From JBJKPP01 sp046706145 (GTDB lineage: Bacteria > Bacteroidota > Ignavibacteria > Ignavibacteriales > Ignavibacteriaceae): a DNA stretch of 7,141 nt. Each line of letters begins with the position of its first letter. Positions within the stretch are counted from its first letter, which is position 1. The stretch covers positions 1 through 7,141 of the forward strand of contig JBJKPP010000066.1 in NCBI GenBank assembly GCA_046706145.1, given 5' to 3'. The notes below the pieces were generated by a model. The model worked only from the letters and a program-made list of their open reading frames with translations, ran no database searches and had not been told where the DNA came from. This document shows positions 1 through 6,893 of the stretch, in pieces. A program made the position numbers and the translations under genes.

Positions 1-396
1 ACTAATATCGGCATTCATTTTTTTGATATGTTATCTTGGATTTTTGGAGGTGTCCAAACTTATTCACTGCATTTATCTGAGAACACAAAGATGGCGGGTT
101 ATTTAGAATTGGAAAATGCTAATGTTAAGTGGTTTCTTTCTATTGATAGGAATGATTTGCCTAAAGAGGTGGCAGAAAAAGGTCAGCCAACTTACCGCTC
201 AATTACCGCTGATGGAAGTGAAATAGAATTTACAGGTGGATTTACAGATCTTCACACAAAGGTGTACGAGGAAATTTTGAAAGGAAATGGATTCGGAATA
301 GAAGATGCTCGTCCTTCTGTAAAATTAGTTTATGAGTTGAGAAATATTAAAGTATCCAGAAATCTTGAAACTGCTCATCCATATTTGCTTAAGTAA
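1..396 (+). CDS. wlbA: UDP-GlcNAc uronate 3-dehydrogenase, WlbA/WbpB type (Gfo/Idh/MocA family), C-terminal part
   Basis: The frame is open from base 1, so the gene begins before the window; the ATG at 28 is internal. The visible part is 131 residues ending in TAA. It begins TNIGIHFFDMLSWIFG, the conserved helix of Gfo/Idh/MocA oxidoreductases whose His (residue 6 here) lies at the sugar-oxidation site. It continues with MAGYLELENANVKWFLSID, RSITADGSEIEF, GFTDLHTKVYEEIL and GFGIEDARPS, the run typical of WlbA/WbpB. The N-terminal Rossmann NAD-binding half and the catalytic Lys are outside the window. Family members oxidise C3 of UDP-GlcNAcA with NAD+, giving the 3-keto sugar for a PLP aminotransferase; this is cytoplasmic. 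The neighbour 37 nt downstream is the acetyltransferase of the same pathway, which supports the call. Other Gfo/Idh/MocA sugar dehydrogenases are possible in principle, but the C-terminal motifs fit WlbA closely. Confidence 0.92.
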   Translation, partial: TNIGIHFFDMLSWIFGGVQTYSLHLSENTKMAGYLELENANVKWFLSIDRNDLPKEVAEKGQPTYRSITADGSEIEFTGGFTDLHTKVYEEILKGNGFGIEDARPSVKLVYELRNIKVSRNLETAHPYLLK

Positions 397-433
397 ACAT
401 ATGATTTCTTATTAAAATTTGAAAATTTCATCC

Positions 434-1009
434 ATGAGTTATTTTAAACATGAATCCGCTTATATAGATGAACCAAGTAATATAGGGGAGGGAACCAAAA
501 TTTGGCATTTCAGTCATATACAAAAAGGTGCCAGTATTGGCAAGAATTGCGTTATAGGTCAGAATGTAAATGTGGGCCCTAATGTGACCATAGGGAATAA
601 TTGTAAGATACAAAATAATGTTTCTATCTATGAAGGTGTTACATTGGAAGATTATGTTTTTTGTGGTCCCTCTATGGTTTTTACAAATATTATAGCGCCT
701 AGATGTAAGTATCCTCAGGCTGGCTCCAAGTTTTATATTAAAACGCTGGTCAAAGAAGGTGCCTCAATTGGTGCTAATGCAACCATAATTTGTGGACACA
801 CAATTGGCAAACATTCTTTAATCGGAGCTGGTGCTGTTGTGACAAAAGATATTCCTGACTATGCTTTAGTTTTAGGTAATCCTGCCAAGATTATTGGATG
901 GGTAAGTGAAGCTGGGAAAAAACTAGAATTTAATAGCGACAATAATGCACATTGCGAAAAATCTGGAAAAAATTATATACTTGAAAATGGGATTGTGAAA
1001 GAAATATAG
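434..1009 (+). CDS. wlbB: UDP-2-acetamido-3-amino-2,3-dideoxy-glucuronate N-acetyltransferase, WlbB/WbpD type
   Basis: Acetyl-CoA-dependent enzyme that acetylates the 3-amino group made by the WlbC/WbpE aminotransferase, giving UDP-2,3-diacetamido-glucuronic acid. It is a left-handed beta-helix protein, expected to be a trimer. With the ATG at 434 it is 191 residues, the usual family length, and begins MSYFKHESAYIDE like its relatives. A TTG at 419 would add five residues (MKISS) and is less likely. Hexapeptide repeats (IGEGTK, IGKNCV, IGQNVN, VGPNVT, IGNNCK) cover about residues 17-75, then IGANAT and IGAGAV at about 112-136. The VFTNIIAPR segment (82-90) carries the Asn (N85) conserved at the WlbB active site. 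The tail GNPAKIIGWVSEAG (148-161) plus a Cys-containing end (HCEKSGKNY) is characteristic of WbpD/WlbB rather than of PglD- or FdtC-type enzymes. It lies between wlbA and a glycosyltransferase gene, probably in one transcript. Confidence 0.93.
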   Translation: MSYFKHESAYIDEPSNIGEGTKIWHFSHIQKGASIGKNCVIGQNVNVGPNVTIGNNCKIQNNVSIYEGVTLEDYVFCGPSMVFTNIIAPRCKYPQAGSKFYIKTLVKEGASIGANATIICGHTIGKHSLIGAGAVVTKDIPDYALVLGNPAKIIGWVSEAGKKLEFNSDNNAHCEKSGKNYILENGIVKEI

Positions 1010-1053
1010 GTCCGCTAGCCTCCATATAATTTGTCAATTCATAACAAAATCGC

Positions 1054-2202
1054 ATGCAAAAACCAAAAATTGGGATTTATACTCAAAGGTATCACTACCC
1101 AGTAAACACTTTTATACTTAGACAAATTAGTGGGGTTCAAAACAGCTTTGAACCTATAGTGCTCTCTTCTACAAAAAGTGTTATCGAAGGACCTTCGCCT
1201 TCATATAAAATTTTTGAAAAGGAGAAAAACACATTTGGACGACTATATAGGGTCTATAAAAAAATTACTGGAAATTATGTGGCTTTATCCGGATCCCAAA
1301 TGAAATTTTTTGAACGAATAATAACTCAAAATGACATCGAATTTATTCATGCACATTATGGTCCTTCTGGAATTGAAATTTTTCCTCTTGCAAAAAAAAT
1401 GAAAATGCCATTGTTAGTATCTTTCCATGGATATGATGCTTCTTTTCTATTGAGGAATCAAAAATATACTAAGCAATTACAGGAATTATTTGAATATGCT
1501 AGAATTATTGCTGTATCTAATTATATGGCAAACAAATTGATTGAAGCTGGTGCCAAATCAGATAATATTTTTCTTTTGTACTATGGAGTGCCTGTTGAAA
1601 ACAAATTTGTTGCCCGGAAATCTTTATCAGAAAAGCTCAGGAATAAAGAGGAAATAAAATTTCTTCAAATTTCAGGTTTTGAAGAGAAAAAAGGACATAT
1701 CTATACAGTTCAGGCATTTAAAGAGTTTTTAAAGTACTATTCGAATTGTAAGCTAGTATTTGGTGGGGGCGGATCTCTAATGCCAACTATTGAGAAACTT
1801 TGCAGCGATCTAGAACTGAAAGAGAAAATATTATTTCTGGGAGCAATAAAGCCCGATAGAGTTTATGATGTAATGGCTGACTCAGATATATTTTTGCACC
1901 ATAGTGTCACGGCTCAGAGCGGAGACCAGGAAGGTATTCCAAATGTAATTATGGAGGCAATGGCTACTGGACTGCCAGTAATTAGTACGTTCCATTCAGG
2001 CATACCAGAACTTATTGATGATGGTATAAATGGTTATCTTGTGGAAGAAAAAAACATTGCTCAATACACAGATAAGATGAAAGAAGCATTAAACTCTACC
2101 AAAGGTTTTGGAATGATGGCACGAAATAAAGTGGTTGATAAATTCAATCTTCAAAAGCAAACAGACAAATTATTAGAAATCTATAAAAAAATGATTGAAT
2201 AG
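1054..2202 (+). CDS. GT4-family glycosyltransferase (WcaL/AmsK-like)
   Basis: A 382-residue GT-B fold glycosyltransferase predicted to add one sugar to the lipid-linked repeat unit at the cytoplasmic face of the membrane. The N-terminal domain includes HAHYGPSG (99-106) and SFHGYD (123-128), the donor/acceptor cleft motifs of this subgroup. The linker into the C-terminal domain shows LQISGFEEKKGH (204-215). The nucleotide-sugar site has the E-x7-E motif as E293-GIPNVIM-E301, followed by AMATGLPVIST and the HSGIPELI segment. The HHSVTAQSGDQEGIP stretch resembles the WcaL/AmsK enzymes of colanic acid and amylovoran clusters, but neither donor nor acceptor can be read from sequence. There is no signal peptide or membrane segment. 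The start at 1054 gives a normal beta-strand N-terminus (PKIGIYTQ). It sits 44 nt after wlbB and 63 nt before the flippase gene, so it is likely co-transcribed. Confidence 0.9.
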   Translation: MQKPKIGIYTQRYHYPVNTFILRQISGVQNSFEPIVLSSTKSVIEGPSPSYKIFEKEKNTFGRLYRVYKKITGNYVALSGSQMKFFERIITQNDIEFIHAHYGPSGIEIFPLAKKMKMPLLVSFHGYDASFLLRNQKYTKQLQELFEYARIIAVSNYMANKLIEAGAKSDNIFLLYYGVPVENKFVARKSLSEKLRNKEEIKFLQISGFEEKKGHIYTVQAFKEFLKYYSNCKLVFGGGGSLMPTIEKLCSDLELKEKILFLGAIKPDRVYDVMADSDIFLHHSVTAQSGDQEGIPNVIMEAMATGLPVISTFHSGIPELIDDGINGYLVEEKNIAQYTDKMKEALNSTKGFGMMARNKVVDKFNLQKQTDKLLEIYKKMIE

Positions 2203-2265
2203 TTAGACTCGAATTGTAAATTTCTAAGGTAGTGCAAAAAAGTTTTTAAATAATTCTTACAGGAC

Positions 2266-3759
2266 ATGGGAATAGTAATTCGTCAAAGTTTTAGAACTTT
2301 GCTTGTTACATACATAGGATTAGTTATTGGTTATGTCAATGCTCTATGGCTGTATCCACTTATACTTAGCGAAGCAGAGATAGGATTAATTAGACTTTTA
2401 ATTAATGTATCACTACTTTTTGCGACTTTTGCCTCCTTGGGTGCAATTAATGTCCCTGCTAAGTATTTCCCCTATTTTGATAACAAGGAAAAAGAACATA
2501 ATGGTTTCCTATTTTTCTTAATCCTTTTTAGTTTATTTGGTTTTATTCTATTTACTTCTGTTTTTATTGGTTTTAAGAGTGTTGTATATAATATTTATTC
2601 TCAAAGTGCAGCACTACTTGTACAATATTTTTATTTTTTCATTCCTTTTACAATAATAATTTTATTCATAAGTCTATTTAAATCTTATCTCGTTATCCAG
2701 CAAAAACCTGTCCTACCAAATTTTGTTAACGAAGTTCTAGTGAGAGTTTTTATTGTTGCTGGAATGTTATGCTATTTCTATTCTTTGTTTAAGTTTCGAG
2801 GATTTGTTGTATTTGTGTTAATAGGATATGGAATTAGTTTGATTGTCATTCTATTCTATACCCGTTCGCTTGGTGTATTATTTTTAAAACCAAACTTCTC
2901 CATTTTTAAGAGCAGATATCTAAAAGAGCTCCTGATTTTCGGAGGATTTTCATTATTAGGTAACGCAAGTAGCTTAATAATCATGAATATTGACGGACTA
3001 ATGATTAGCGCTTATAAAGGATTGGGCCAAACAGGTATCTACACCATTGCATTCTTTATTGCAACAGTCATAGAAATTCCAAAGAGATCCCTTTCTCAAT
3101 CAGTAATATCATTAGTTTCAGCAGGAAATAAAAATAATGAAATACATCTTCTAGATACATTGTACAAGAAGTCATCTATTAATCAGCTAATAATAGGGGC
3201 ACTTATTTTTATCGGTATTTGGGCTAACATAACCAACATTTTCAATATGATGCCACACACTGAGATTTATATTCAAGGGAAATGGGTAGTGTTTTTCATC
3301 GGATTGGGTAAACTCTTTGATTTGGCAACAGGAATTAATGGTGAAATTTTAGGTACCTCAAAATATTATAAATTTGATTTGGTATTTCTTGTAGCTCTTG
3401 GAGTGGTTGCCATATTTACTAACATGATATTTATACCTATTTATGGTATTACGGGCGCTGCGCTGGCGTCTGCTTTGTCAGTTTTTGCTTTTAATACCGC
3501 GAGATATTTTTTCATTTTAGGTAAAATGAAAATTCAACCGTTTACAGTTAATACAATCAAAGTTTTATTGATTTGTGCAGGTACTTTAGTTTTTAACTAT
3601 ATTATTCCAACGCAAAAAGATGTTTTAATAGATACAATAACCAGAAGTCTTCTAATAACCTTAGTGTTTGGTGGATTAGTGTTGCTCACCAAATCATCTG
3701 AAGATATAAATGTTACATTATACAAAATATTGAATTTGATTAAAACAAAATTGAAATAA
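2266..3759 (+). CDS. wzx: Wzx-type polysaccharide repeat-unit flippase (MOP superfamily)
   Basis: A 497-residue, very hydrophobic inner-membrane protein. I count about 14 candidate membrane helices, near residues 11-30, 41-60, 80-102, 117-138, 158-175, 179-198, 221-241, 255-272, 307-325, 339-357, 371-390, 395-416, 429-447 and 460-475. That number and length are typical of Wzx/RfbX flippases in the MOP (MATE-like) exporter superfamily. Charged loops separate the helices, for example around residues 71-79 and 285-303. Its role would be to move the undecaprenyl-diphosphate-linked repeat unit from the cytoplasmic to the periplasmic face, using ion coupling. The N-terminal part (GLVIGYVNALWLYPLILSEA) and the repeated helix-loop pattern resemble Bacteroidota lipopolysaccharide export proteins. 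Wzx proteins diverge strongly, so family assignment is secure but substrate is not. A Wzy polymerase is less likely, because no large periplasmic loop is seen. AGGA lies 4 nt before the ATG, unusually close for a ribosome binding site. Confidence 0.9.
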   Translation: MGIVIRQSFRTLLVTYIGLVIGYVNALWLYPLILSEAEIGLIRLLINVSLLFATFASLGAINVPAKYFPYFDNKEKEHNGFLFFLILFSLFGFILFTSVFIGFKSVVYNIYSQSAALLVQYFYFFIPFTIIILFISLFKSYLVIQQKPVLPNFVNEVLVRVFIVAGMLCYFYSLFKFRGFVVFVLIGYGISLIVILFYTRSLGVLFLKPNFSIFKSRYLKELLIFGGFSLLGNASSLIIMNIDGLMISAYKGLGQTGIYTIAFFIATVIEIPKRSLSQSVISLVSAGNKNNEIHLLDTLYKKSSINQLIIGALIFIGIWANITNIFNMMPHTEIYIQGKWVVFFIGLGKLFDLATGINGEILGTSKYYKFDLVFLVALGVVAIFTNMIFIPIYGITGAALASALSVFAFNTARYFFILGKMKIQPFTVNTIKVLLICAGTLVFNYIIPTQKDVLIDTITRSLLITLVFGGLVLLTKSSEDINVTLYKILNLIKTKLK

Positions 3760-3779
3760 ATCTTTTTGTCTTTTATAAT
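3751..3779 (+). promoter_or_regulatory. Candidate sigma70-like promoter before the methyltransferase gene
   Basis: TTGAAA (3751-3756) and TATAAT (3774-3779) are separated by 17 nt and overlap the end of the flippase gene. This matches the E. coli consensus at 11 of 12 positions with ideal spacing. A start near 3786 would give a leader of about 65 nt before the ATG at 3851. Two cautions apply. AT-rich DNA makes such matches by chance, and the main Bacteroidota sigma factor prefers TTTG/TAnnTTTG, which is not matched here. It would be meaningful mainly if the host uses a classical sigma70. Confidence 0.25.
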
Positions 3780-3781
3780 TT

Positions 3782-3831
3782 ACTCCTCGTAACTGATAAT
3801 AAAAATTGTATTATGAGTTTTTATGAGGGGT
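3782..3831 (+). other. Nested hairpin in the gap between the flippase and methyltransferase genes
   Basis: Bases 3782-3792 (ACTCCTCGTAA) can pair with 3821-3831 (TTATGAGGGGT) over 11 bp, two of them G-U. Inside the 28-nt loop, ATAATA (3796-3801) pairs perfectly with TATTAT (3809-3814) around a 7-nt loop. The G/C-rich outer arms stand out from the surrounding AT-rich DNA. No T-run follows (TTAATTAAG instead), so it is a poor intrinsic terminator. A 5'-leader structure, mRNA-stability element or chance pairing are the alternatives. Confidence 0.35.
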
Positions 3832-3875
3832 TTAATTAAGAATCTGACTCATGAAAATAAATCTTTTAATTAAGA
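3831..3875 (+). repeat. Direct 11-mer repeat straddling the methyltransferase start codon
   Basis: TTTAATTAAGA occurs at 3831-3841 and again at 3865-3875, 34 nt apart, one copy on each side of the ATG at 3851. Each copy contains the palindrome TTAATTAA. The first copy begins at the last base of the hairpin arm ending at 3831. Paired palindromic sites around a start codon could be protein-binding sites, but in sequence this AT-rich an accidental repeat is possible. Confidence 0.4.
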
Positions 3876-4543
3876 GAACAATTAATATTTTGCTTGGCAA
3901 AGATTTAATGTCCAGAAAACAATTGGACATTGATTATGACATAATAGGTAATGAAGGCGCCTCTTTCGCTGTTGCTAAAGGTTCTTTGAACAACAAAAGT
4001 GTCGTTTATTCTTTTGGTGTGGGAACTGACGTATCTTTTGATATAGGACTTATTGAAAAGTATAATCTGGAAATATATGCTTTTGACCCTACCCCCAGAT
4101 CCATTGTGTGGGTCAAAGAAAATAGAATGCTGCCAGGTAGTTTTCATTTTAAACCCTGGGGGATATCAAATGTGGATAAGTTAGAAAAGTTTTATCCACC
4201 GTTAGTAGATACCCACGTATCGTTTTCAATTGATGACATTCAAAATTCTAAGAAAAAGTATGTGGAAGGTCAAGTTTATAAGCTCGATACTATGATGAAA
4301 AAACTAAACCACCACAAAATTGATTTTTTAAAAATGGATATTGAAGGGAAAGAATATGATGTGTTAGATGATTTACTAGAGAAGGAGATTGATATTGGAC
4401 AAATTGCCGTTGAATTTCATCATCGATTTGATAAAATAGGAGCCAGTAAAACTAGAAGTATTGTAAGAAAACTAAATGAAAGAGGTTTTAGAATATTTTA
4501 TATATCGGAAAATGGCGAAGAATACTCTTTTATAAAACAATGA
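3851..4543 (+). CDS. FkbM-family SAM-dependent methyltransferase
   Basis: A 230-residue soluble protein with the FkbM (Methyltransf_21) signature. The SAM-binding motif I is VYSFGVGTDVSFD (52-64). Motif II is IYAFDPTPRS (75-84), whose Asp would contact the SAM ribose. The hallmark block LKMDIEGKEYDVL (160-172) is followed by AVEFHHRF (186-193). FkbM proteins O-methylate hydroxyl groups; in polysaccharide loci they are assigned to sugar methylation, here possibly a residue of the repeat unit. The acceptor cannot be deduced. The ATG at 3851 gives a short basic N-terminus (KINLLIKRTINILL) that could touch the membrane; an ATG at 3908 is an alternative that loses only this segment. It sits between the flippase and the epimerase genes, after the widest gap in the window (91 nt), which has promoter-like and hairpin features. 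Family call is firm, role is inferred. Confidence 0.88.
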   Translation: MKINLLIKRTINILLGKDLMSRKQLDIDYDIIGNEGASFAVAKGSLNNKSVVYSFGVGTDVSFDIGLIEKYNLEIYAFDPTPRSIVWVKENRMLPGSFHFKPWGISNVDKLEKFYPPLVDTHVSFSIDDIQNSKKKYVEGQVYKLDTMMKKLNHHKIDFLKMDIEGKEYDVLDDLLEKEIDIGQIAVEFHHRFDKIGASKTRSIVRKLNERGFRIFYISENGEEYSFIKQ

Positions 4544-4554
4544 AAATGGATTCC

Positions 4555-4593
4555 CTGACACTTTTATTTTCTTATAAGATCTCATATTGTCAG
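4555..4593 (+). repeat. Short inverted repeat in the methyltransferase-epimerase gap
   Basis: CTGACA (4555-4560) and TGTCAG (4588-4593) form a 6-bp perfect inverted repeat. It encloses the palindromes CTTATAAG (4571-4578) and AGATCT (4577-4582) and is followed at once by TATAAT (4594-4599). No matching -35 box sits 17 nt upstream (CTTATA). No T-run follows, so it is not a standard terminator. It is recorded as the only structure visible in this 65-nt gap. Confidence 0.25.
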
Positions 4594-4608
4594 TATAATT
4601 AAAGAAAC

Positions 4609-5688
4609 ATGAAAATTACATCGATTGTAGGTGCACGCCCTCAATTTATTAAGGCTGCATCTGTAAGTAGAGAAATACGAAAACATAAAAAATTTCGAGA
4701 AATAATTATTCATACTGGTCAACATTTTGACCAAAATATGTCAGATGTATTTTTCCGGGAAATGGAAATACCTAAACCAGATTACAATTTGGATATTCAT
4801 GGGATGAATCACGGTGCCATGACCGGTCAGATGATGGAGAAAATCGAAAAAGTGCTATTAGATGAAAAACCAGATGTTGTTTTGGTTTATGGAGATACAA
4901 ACTCTACATTAGCAGGAGCAATCTCAGCAAAAAAATTGCATATTACTTTGTGCCATGTTGAAGCTGGATTGAGAAGTTTTAATATGATGATGCCCGAAGA
5001 AATAAATAGAATACTGGCTGATCGTATTTCTGATGTACTCTTTTGTCCCACTGAAAACGCAGTTAATAACTTAGTAAATGAAGGATTTAAGACATTTGAG
5101 TGTAAGTTGGTAAACTCAGGTGATGTAATGTTTGATTCAATGATTTTCTATTCAAAAATTTCGGCGGAAAAATCAACTATCATAAACAAATTGAAATTGA
5201 CAGATTTTATACTTTGTACGGTCCATAGAGCGGAAAATACAGATAATACTCATCGGTTGAATTCAATCATATCAGCTTTGAACCAGATAAATGAGAATAT
5301 TAGAATTGTCTTGCCGTTACATCCAAGGACAAAAAAAATAATTAAACAAAATAATCTTGAAACTAATTTCTTAGTTATTGATCCAGTTGGTTACTTTGAA
5401 ATGATTGAATTAATTAAACACTCTTCCCTTGTTATTACTGACAGTGGCGGTCTTCAAAAGGAAGCTTTTTTCTTAAAAAAGCATTGTGTCACTCTAAGAG
5501 ATGAAACTGAATGGACAGAATTAGTAGATAATGGATTTAATACAATTGCTGGGGCTGATGAAAAGGTGATAATCGATAAGGTAGGTGAAATGCTCCATAA
5601 AAAGTCGGACTTTTCGCTGAATCTTTATGGTTCAGGGAATGCAAGTAAAATTATTGTTGATACCATCAGTAGTTATTTGCGATCATGA
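4609..5688 (+). CDS. wbpI: Non-hydrolysing UDP-sugar 2-epimerase, WbpI/WlbD type
   Basis: A 359-residue GT-B-like cytoplasmic epimerase. It begins with the family motif VGARPQFIKAASVS (7-20). It has HTGQHFDQNMSDVFF (35-49), YGDTNST (94-100), HVEAGLRSF (116-124), MMPEEINRILADRISD (127-142), TVHRAEN (204-210) and TDSGGLQKEA (277-286). Residues expected by analogy with E. coli WecB are present: D96, E118, E131 and H206. Automatic annotation would often call it wecB. Details such as NHGAMTG (67-73) and SFNMMMPEEINRI instead of the WecB-type TGDLYSPWPEE fit WbpI/WlbD, which converts UDP-GlcNAc3NAcA to UDP-ManNAc3NAcA. The wlbA and wlbB genes in the same window supply that substrate's pathway, which supports the choice. 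A plain UDP-GlcNAc 2-epimerase remains the alternative. Its stop overlaps the next gene's start in ATGA (5685-5688). Confidence 0.9.
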   Translation: MKITSIVGARPQFIKAASVSREIRKHKKFREIIIHTGQHFDQNMSDVFFREMEIPKPDYNLDIHGMNHGAMTGQMMEKIEKVLLDEKPDVVLVYGDTNSTLAGAISAKKLHITLCHVEAGLRSFNMMMPEEINRILADRISDVLFCPTENAVNNLVNEGFKTFECKLVNSGDVMFDSMIFYSKISAEKSTIINKLKLTDFILCTVHRAENTDNTHRLNSIISALNQINENIRIVLPLHPRTKKIIKQNNLETNFLVIDPVGYFEMIELIKHSSLVITDSGGLQKEAFFLKKHCVTLRDETEWTELVDNGFNTIAGADEKVIIDKVGEMLHKKSDFSLNLYGSGNASKIIVDTISSYLRS

Positions 5689-6863
5689 AGGTGCTGCATA
5701 TAGAAGATCGTTTCCATCCCGATATGGGTTATCAAGTAAACTACTTTGCAGAGTTCCATGATCAATCGATAGATTTTAATATCCTTTCATCCAATTCTTT
5801 TTCTATCTGGGGCGGAACAGACCAGGATTACATACTTACAAAGAGAGATAGAGAATTCGAAGAAGATAAAAATGTAAAGATCATCAGACTTGATTCATAT
5901 TCAATTAGTGATAATAAATACAATCTTTGGCTAAAGGGCTTATTTAGCACAATAAAATCGATAAATCCAGATGTAATTTATGTACACGCTCTTGAGCTTC
6001 TTACCACAATTAGGGTAATACTAAGTAAGCTCAATAATAAATATTTAATTGTTTCAGATACTCATACTCTAATGAATCAACAGCCCACAGGATTTAGAGG
6101 AAAATTTTATACTGAGTTCTTTCATCGTATATATATTCCTAGATTGAATAAAAAAAATATTACAGTGTTTTATACAGCGGATGAAAATAAGAAAATATTG
6201 CTGGATTATTACGGAGTGAAAAGTGAAAATGTTTTTCCTTGTTATATAGGAACTAATTTTAAAGATTATCATTTTGACGAAGCTGCGGGCAAAGAAGTTA
6301 GGAAAAATTTGAAGATTGATATTGATTCGCCGCTGATACTTTATGCAGGTAAAATGAATAATACAAAGAAGCCACATTTGCTCTTGCAGGCGGTTAAAGG
6401 GATCGAAGATTCGTTCATTGGAGAAATTAATTTACTGTTTGTAGGGGCACGAGATAATAGTTACATACAAAAGAACTTCAACGTAAAGTTTAAGAATAAT
6501 ATTAAGTTGCATTTACTAAATACTGTTTCCAACAAAGAATTGTTTAGATATTATTCTGCTGCAGATTTTGTTGTTTTTCCTAAAGAAAATACGTTAAGTG
6601 CATTGGATGCCCAGGCTTGTAGACTACCCGTAATTATGGAAGAAGATGAAACAAATGATTTTAGATTGAAAGAAGGTGGGCTTTGTTATAAGAAAGGCAA
6701 TATTTCTGATTTAGGAACAAAAATATTAATGCTTATAAATGATCGTGAGTTGTTAAAGAAGTTATCAGAAAATGGCTATGGATATGTTAAAACAAACTTT
6801 GATTATGCAAATATTGTAAAACAAATGGAGAAAGTTCTTGAAGAAAAACTTATAGAGTTTTAA
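5685..6863 (+). CDS. GT4-like glycosyltransferase with altered E-x7-E motif
   Basis: A 392-residue GT-B type glycosyltransferase. The start at 5685 overlaps the epimerase stop (ATGA), implying translational coupling, and gives a regular N-terminal strand (MKVLHIEDRF). The N-terminal domain contains PDVIYVHALE (95-104) and SDTHT (124-128). The C-terminal domain starts near SPLILYAGKMNNTKKPHLLL (215-234), a normal GT4 entry, and continues with LLFVGARDNSY. At the nucleotide-sugar site the usual E-x7-E-A-x-A-C-G-L-P-V reads K300-x7-D308-AQACRLPV: the first Glu aligns with Lys (Glu is next to it at 301), the second is Asp, and the usual Gly is Arg313. The fold is intact and the frame is open to a normal end, so a functional enzyme is likely. 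Coupling to the epimerase suggests, by inference only, transfer of ManNAc3NAcA or a nearby residue. There is no signal peptide or membrane helix. Confidence 0.85.
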   Translation: MKVLHIEDRFHPDMGYQVNYFAEFHDQSIDFNILSSNSFSIWGGTDQDYILTKRDREFEEDKNVKIIRLDSYSISDNKYNLWLKGLFSTIKSINPDVIYVHALELLTTIRVILSKLNNKYLIVSDTHTLMNQQPTGFRGKFYTEFFHRIYIPRLNKKNITVFYTADENKKILLDYYGVKSENVFPCYIGTNFKDYHFDEAAGKEVRKNLKIDIDSPLILYAGKMNNTKKPHLLLQAVKGIEDSFIGEINLLFVGARDNSYIQKNFNVKFKNNIKLHLLNTVSNKELFRYYSAADFVVFPKENTLSALDAQACRLPVIMEEDETNDFRLKEGGLCYKKGNISDLGTKILMLINDRELLKKLSENGYGYVKTNFDYANIVKQMEKVLEEKLIEF

Positions 6864-6893
6864 GAAAAAATAAATTAAAACATAAACTCTATA
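6851..6893 (+). repeat. 10-bp perfect inverted repeat across the end of the second GT4 gene
   Basis: TATAGAGTTT (6851-6860) is exactly complementary to AAACTCTATA (6884-6893), with a 23-nt A-rich loop that contains the TAA stop at 6861-6863. No T-run follows directly. A second short stem, TACCG (6892-6896) with CGGTA (6916-6920), shares two bases with the right arm and is followed by five T (6922-6926). The two stems are therefore mutually exclusive at their junction. This could be a weak terminator or processing site between glycosyltransferase genes. A 10-bp match at this base composition can also arise by chance. Confidence 0.35.

Noticed and set aside
419..433. TTG at 419 as the start of wlbB
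   Set aside because: It is in frame but adds only MKISS; the ATG at 434 gives the N-terminus and 191-residue length usual for the family.
428..613. Open frame of 61 codons on the - strand
   Set aside because: It lies opposite wlbB, has no recognisable motif and mirrors the codons of a well-conserved gene.
971..1031. Inverted repeat AATTATAT / ATATAATT
   Set aside because: Only 8 bp, entirely A/T and 45 nt apart; expected by chance at this composition.
1025..1033. TATAATTTG as a Bacteroidota -7 box before the first GT4 gene
   Set aside because: It has one base too many between TA and TTTG compared with TAnnTTTG, and there is no TTTG at the expected upstream distance.
2203..2265. Gap between the first GT4 gene and wzx
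   Set aside because: Examined for promoter, terminator and hairpin; only A/T runs (AAAAAAGTTTTT) with no loop room for a stem.
3905..4147. Open frame of 80 codons on the - strand
   Set aside because: It is antisense to the methyltransferase motif I and II region, with no family resemblance.
6069..6377. Open frame of 102 codons on the - strand
   Set aside because: It is antisense to the second GT4 gene; its Ile/Phe-rich composition follows from the A-rich sense strand.
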